From positions 1 through 6,682 of the forward strand of contig JAURKF010000097.1 of NCBI GenBank assembly GCA_030831885.1: a DNA stretch of 6,682 nt. The letters are read 5' to 3'. The notes under the pieces are model-generated. The model was not told the DNA's origin. It was given only the letters and a program-made list of their open reading frames with translations, and did no database searches. This DNA is from Flavobacteriales bacterium. GTDB taxonomy: Bacteria > Bacteroidota > Bacteroidia > Flavobacteriales > UA16. Below, piece after piece: positions 5,868 through 6,682 of this stretch (the stretch's first letter is position 1; every line of letters begins with the position of its first letter). The translations under genes were made by a program, and so were the position numbers.

Positions 5868-5995
5868 TCATTCTGTTTCTCATTCTGTTTCTCACTCTCC
5901 TTCTGTTTCTCCTTCTGTTTCTCATTCTGGCATTTTAGAGAATGAGAATGAGAAACAGAAACAGAATGAGAATGGGAATGAGAATGAATGCCCAG
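5868..5995. repeat. Hexamer inverted-repeat element, copy 2 (well preserved)
   Basis: The left arm (5868-5927) is ten contiguous hexamers in one phase, drawn from TCATTC, TGTTTC, TCACTC and TCCTTC. The right arm (5940-5987) is purine hexamers in the same phase: GAATGA, GAAACA and one GAATGG. The right arm reverse-complements to the left-arm vocabulary, so a long imperfect hairpin of about 48 bp is possible around a short loop (TGGCATTTTAGA, 5928-5939). In addition CTGGCATT (5927-5934) and AATGCC (5987-5992, extending to AG at 5994-5995 across an extra C) are inverted repeats that bracket the right arm. It lies between the genes ending at 5821 and starting at 6069. The same architecture, decayed, is at 1505-1572. 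No transposase or direct-repeat flanks are visible. Confidence 0.85.
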
Positions 5996-6068
5996 CTCGC
6001 TTGCAAGGTTGCAAATGCATACTTCAGGGGTGTTTCCCGACTGAACATTTGCGTAAAATTTTAATACC

Positions 6069-6682
6069 ATGTCAAACAACAACACAAAAACCTATTATCA
6101 ATTCATCCTCGACAACAGCTCATCCATGGCTGGTTGCTGGCTGAAAACATTGAGTGCTTACAACGAGCATTTGGATGAAATCAAGAAAATTGTCAAAAAG
6201 TACCCCGAGCAACAGGTAGTCGTTTCGCTTTGCACCTTTAGCAATACAGTGCTTCACCCGCGTGTCGATCAACCCATTCACCGGTTTAACTACCTGCGCT
6301 CACGCGATATCGATCCGGATGGAATGACTGCTTTACTCGATGCCATAGGATCGAGTGTCGATCGCATACAGGAGGCACATGGGGCGGAGATTGACGCTAA
6401 TAAGGCCTCTGTGGTTTGCATCATATTGACCGACGGCGAGGAAAATGCCTCTCGGTACTATGATTTCCCAACTATTGCTCGGCGCATCGACGACCTTGAG
6501 GCAACAGAAAAGTGGAGCTTCACGTTTATCGGAGCCGATATCGACGCTTGGCGTATAGGACGCATGCTCAACATTAAAATGAACAAATCGGTTTCCATTA
6601 CTAAGCAAAACATGAAAAACTCTATGAACAGACTGTCGGATGCGATGGATATGTACATGAGCAAGAAAAGCTTCGGAGGCAA
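6069..6682 (+). CDS. Cytosolic VWA-domain protein, TerY/YegL-like, 3' end outside the window
   Basis: The visible 204 residues begin with a VWA fold, which binds protein partners through a divalent metal. The MIDAS site is intact: DNSSS at 15-19 (DxSxS), T87 in GMTALLD, and D122 in ILTDGEEN. There is no signal peptide or membrane segment before the domain, unlike exported VWA adhesins or BatA/BatB proteins, so a cytosolic role is likely. The later segment FTFIGADIDAWRIG (151-164) followed by a helical stretch with repeated M and S matches the C-terminal end of stand-alone VWA proteins of the TerY/YegL kind, as I recall them. Such proteins sometimes occur with TerD-like, kinase or chaperone genes; no partner is visible here. 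The ATG at 6069 is the natural start because the first beta strand begins at residue 9. No clear promoter was found. Family assignment beyond VWA is tentative. Confidence 0.92.
   Translation, partial: MSNNNTKTYYQFILDNSSSMAGCWLKTLSAYNEHLDEIKKIVKKYPEQQVVVSLCTFSNTVLHPRVDQPIHRFNYLRSRDIDPDGMTALLDAIGSSVDRIQEAHGAEIDANKASVVCIILTDGEENASRYYDFPTIARRIDDLEATEKWSFTFIGADIDAWRIGRMLNIKMNKSVSITKQNMKNSMNRLSDAMDMYMSKKSFGG

Noticed and set aside
5868..5995. CRISPR array
   Set aside because: Units are 6-12 bp and contiguous with no unique spacers of regular length; the second half is the complement of the first.
5828..6085. Minus-strand 85-codon frame with HSHSHS and EKQ runs
   Set aside because: Its low-complexity core is just the hexamer inverted repeat read as codons, and its start overlaps the start of the VWA gene on the other strand.

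Overview
The window reads as chromosomal DNA from a member of the Bacteroidota, probably Flavobacteriales-like. Three things point there: a secreted protein ending in the CHU_C-type gliding-motility/type IX secretion (T9SS type B) sorting domain, promoters that fit the Bacteroidota consensus TTG-N(17-23)-TAnnTTTG, and starts without clear Shine-Dalgarno sites. This is inference from sequence; no database was searched.

Layout. Positions 1-45 (-) hold the first 15 codons of an unidentified gene. Positions 122-1264 (-) encode a complete S-adenosylmethionine synthetase (metK). A strong promoter at 1413-1442 drives it, and an approximately 140-nt leader follows that can fold into a three-way junction plus a hairpin ending 2 nt before the ATG, so it is a riboswitch candidate. 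Positions 1505-1572 carry a degenerate pyrimidine/purine hexamer inverted repeat. Positions 1684-3627 (+) encode a large exported protein: signal peptide, beta-sandwich-like N-terminal region, ten cysteine/tryptophan repeats of about 27 residues, a PKD-like domain and the T9SS sorting domain. Positions 3628-4550 contain no convincing gene. They hold two hairpins, one minus-strand frame that is unusually open but broken by stops, and a strong intrinsic terminator (4361-4403, +) with no gene close upstream.

Positions 4551-5039 (-) and 5246-5821 (+) are two divergent, unrecognised small proteins, each with a compact cysteine motif. Positions 5868-5995 carry a second, much better preserved copy of the hexamer inverted repeat. 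Positions 6069-6682 (+) are the N-terminal 204 codons of a cytosolic von Willebrand factor A (VWA) protein with an intact MIDAS metal site, running off the window.

The genes do not form one pathway. metK is housekeeping, the T9SS protein faces the outside, and the rest is poorly characterised intergenic and accessory material. The signals most worth following are the metK leader, the two-copy hexamer hairpin element, and the orphan terminator that implies an unannotated plus-strand transcript.
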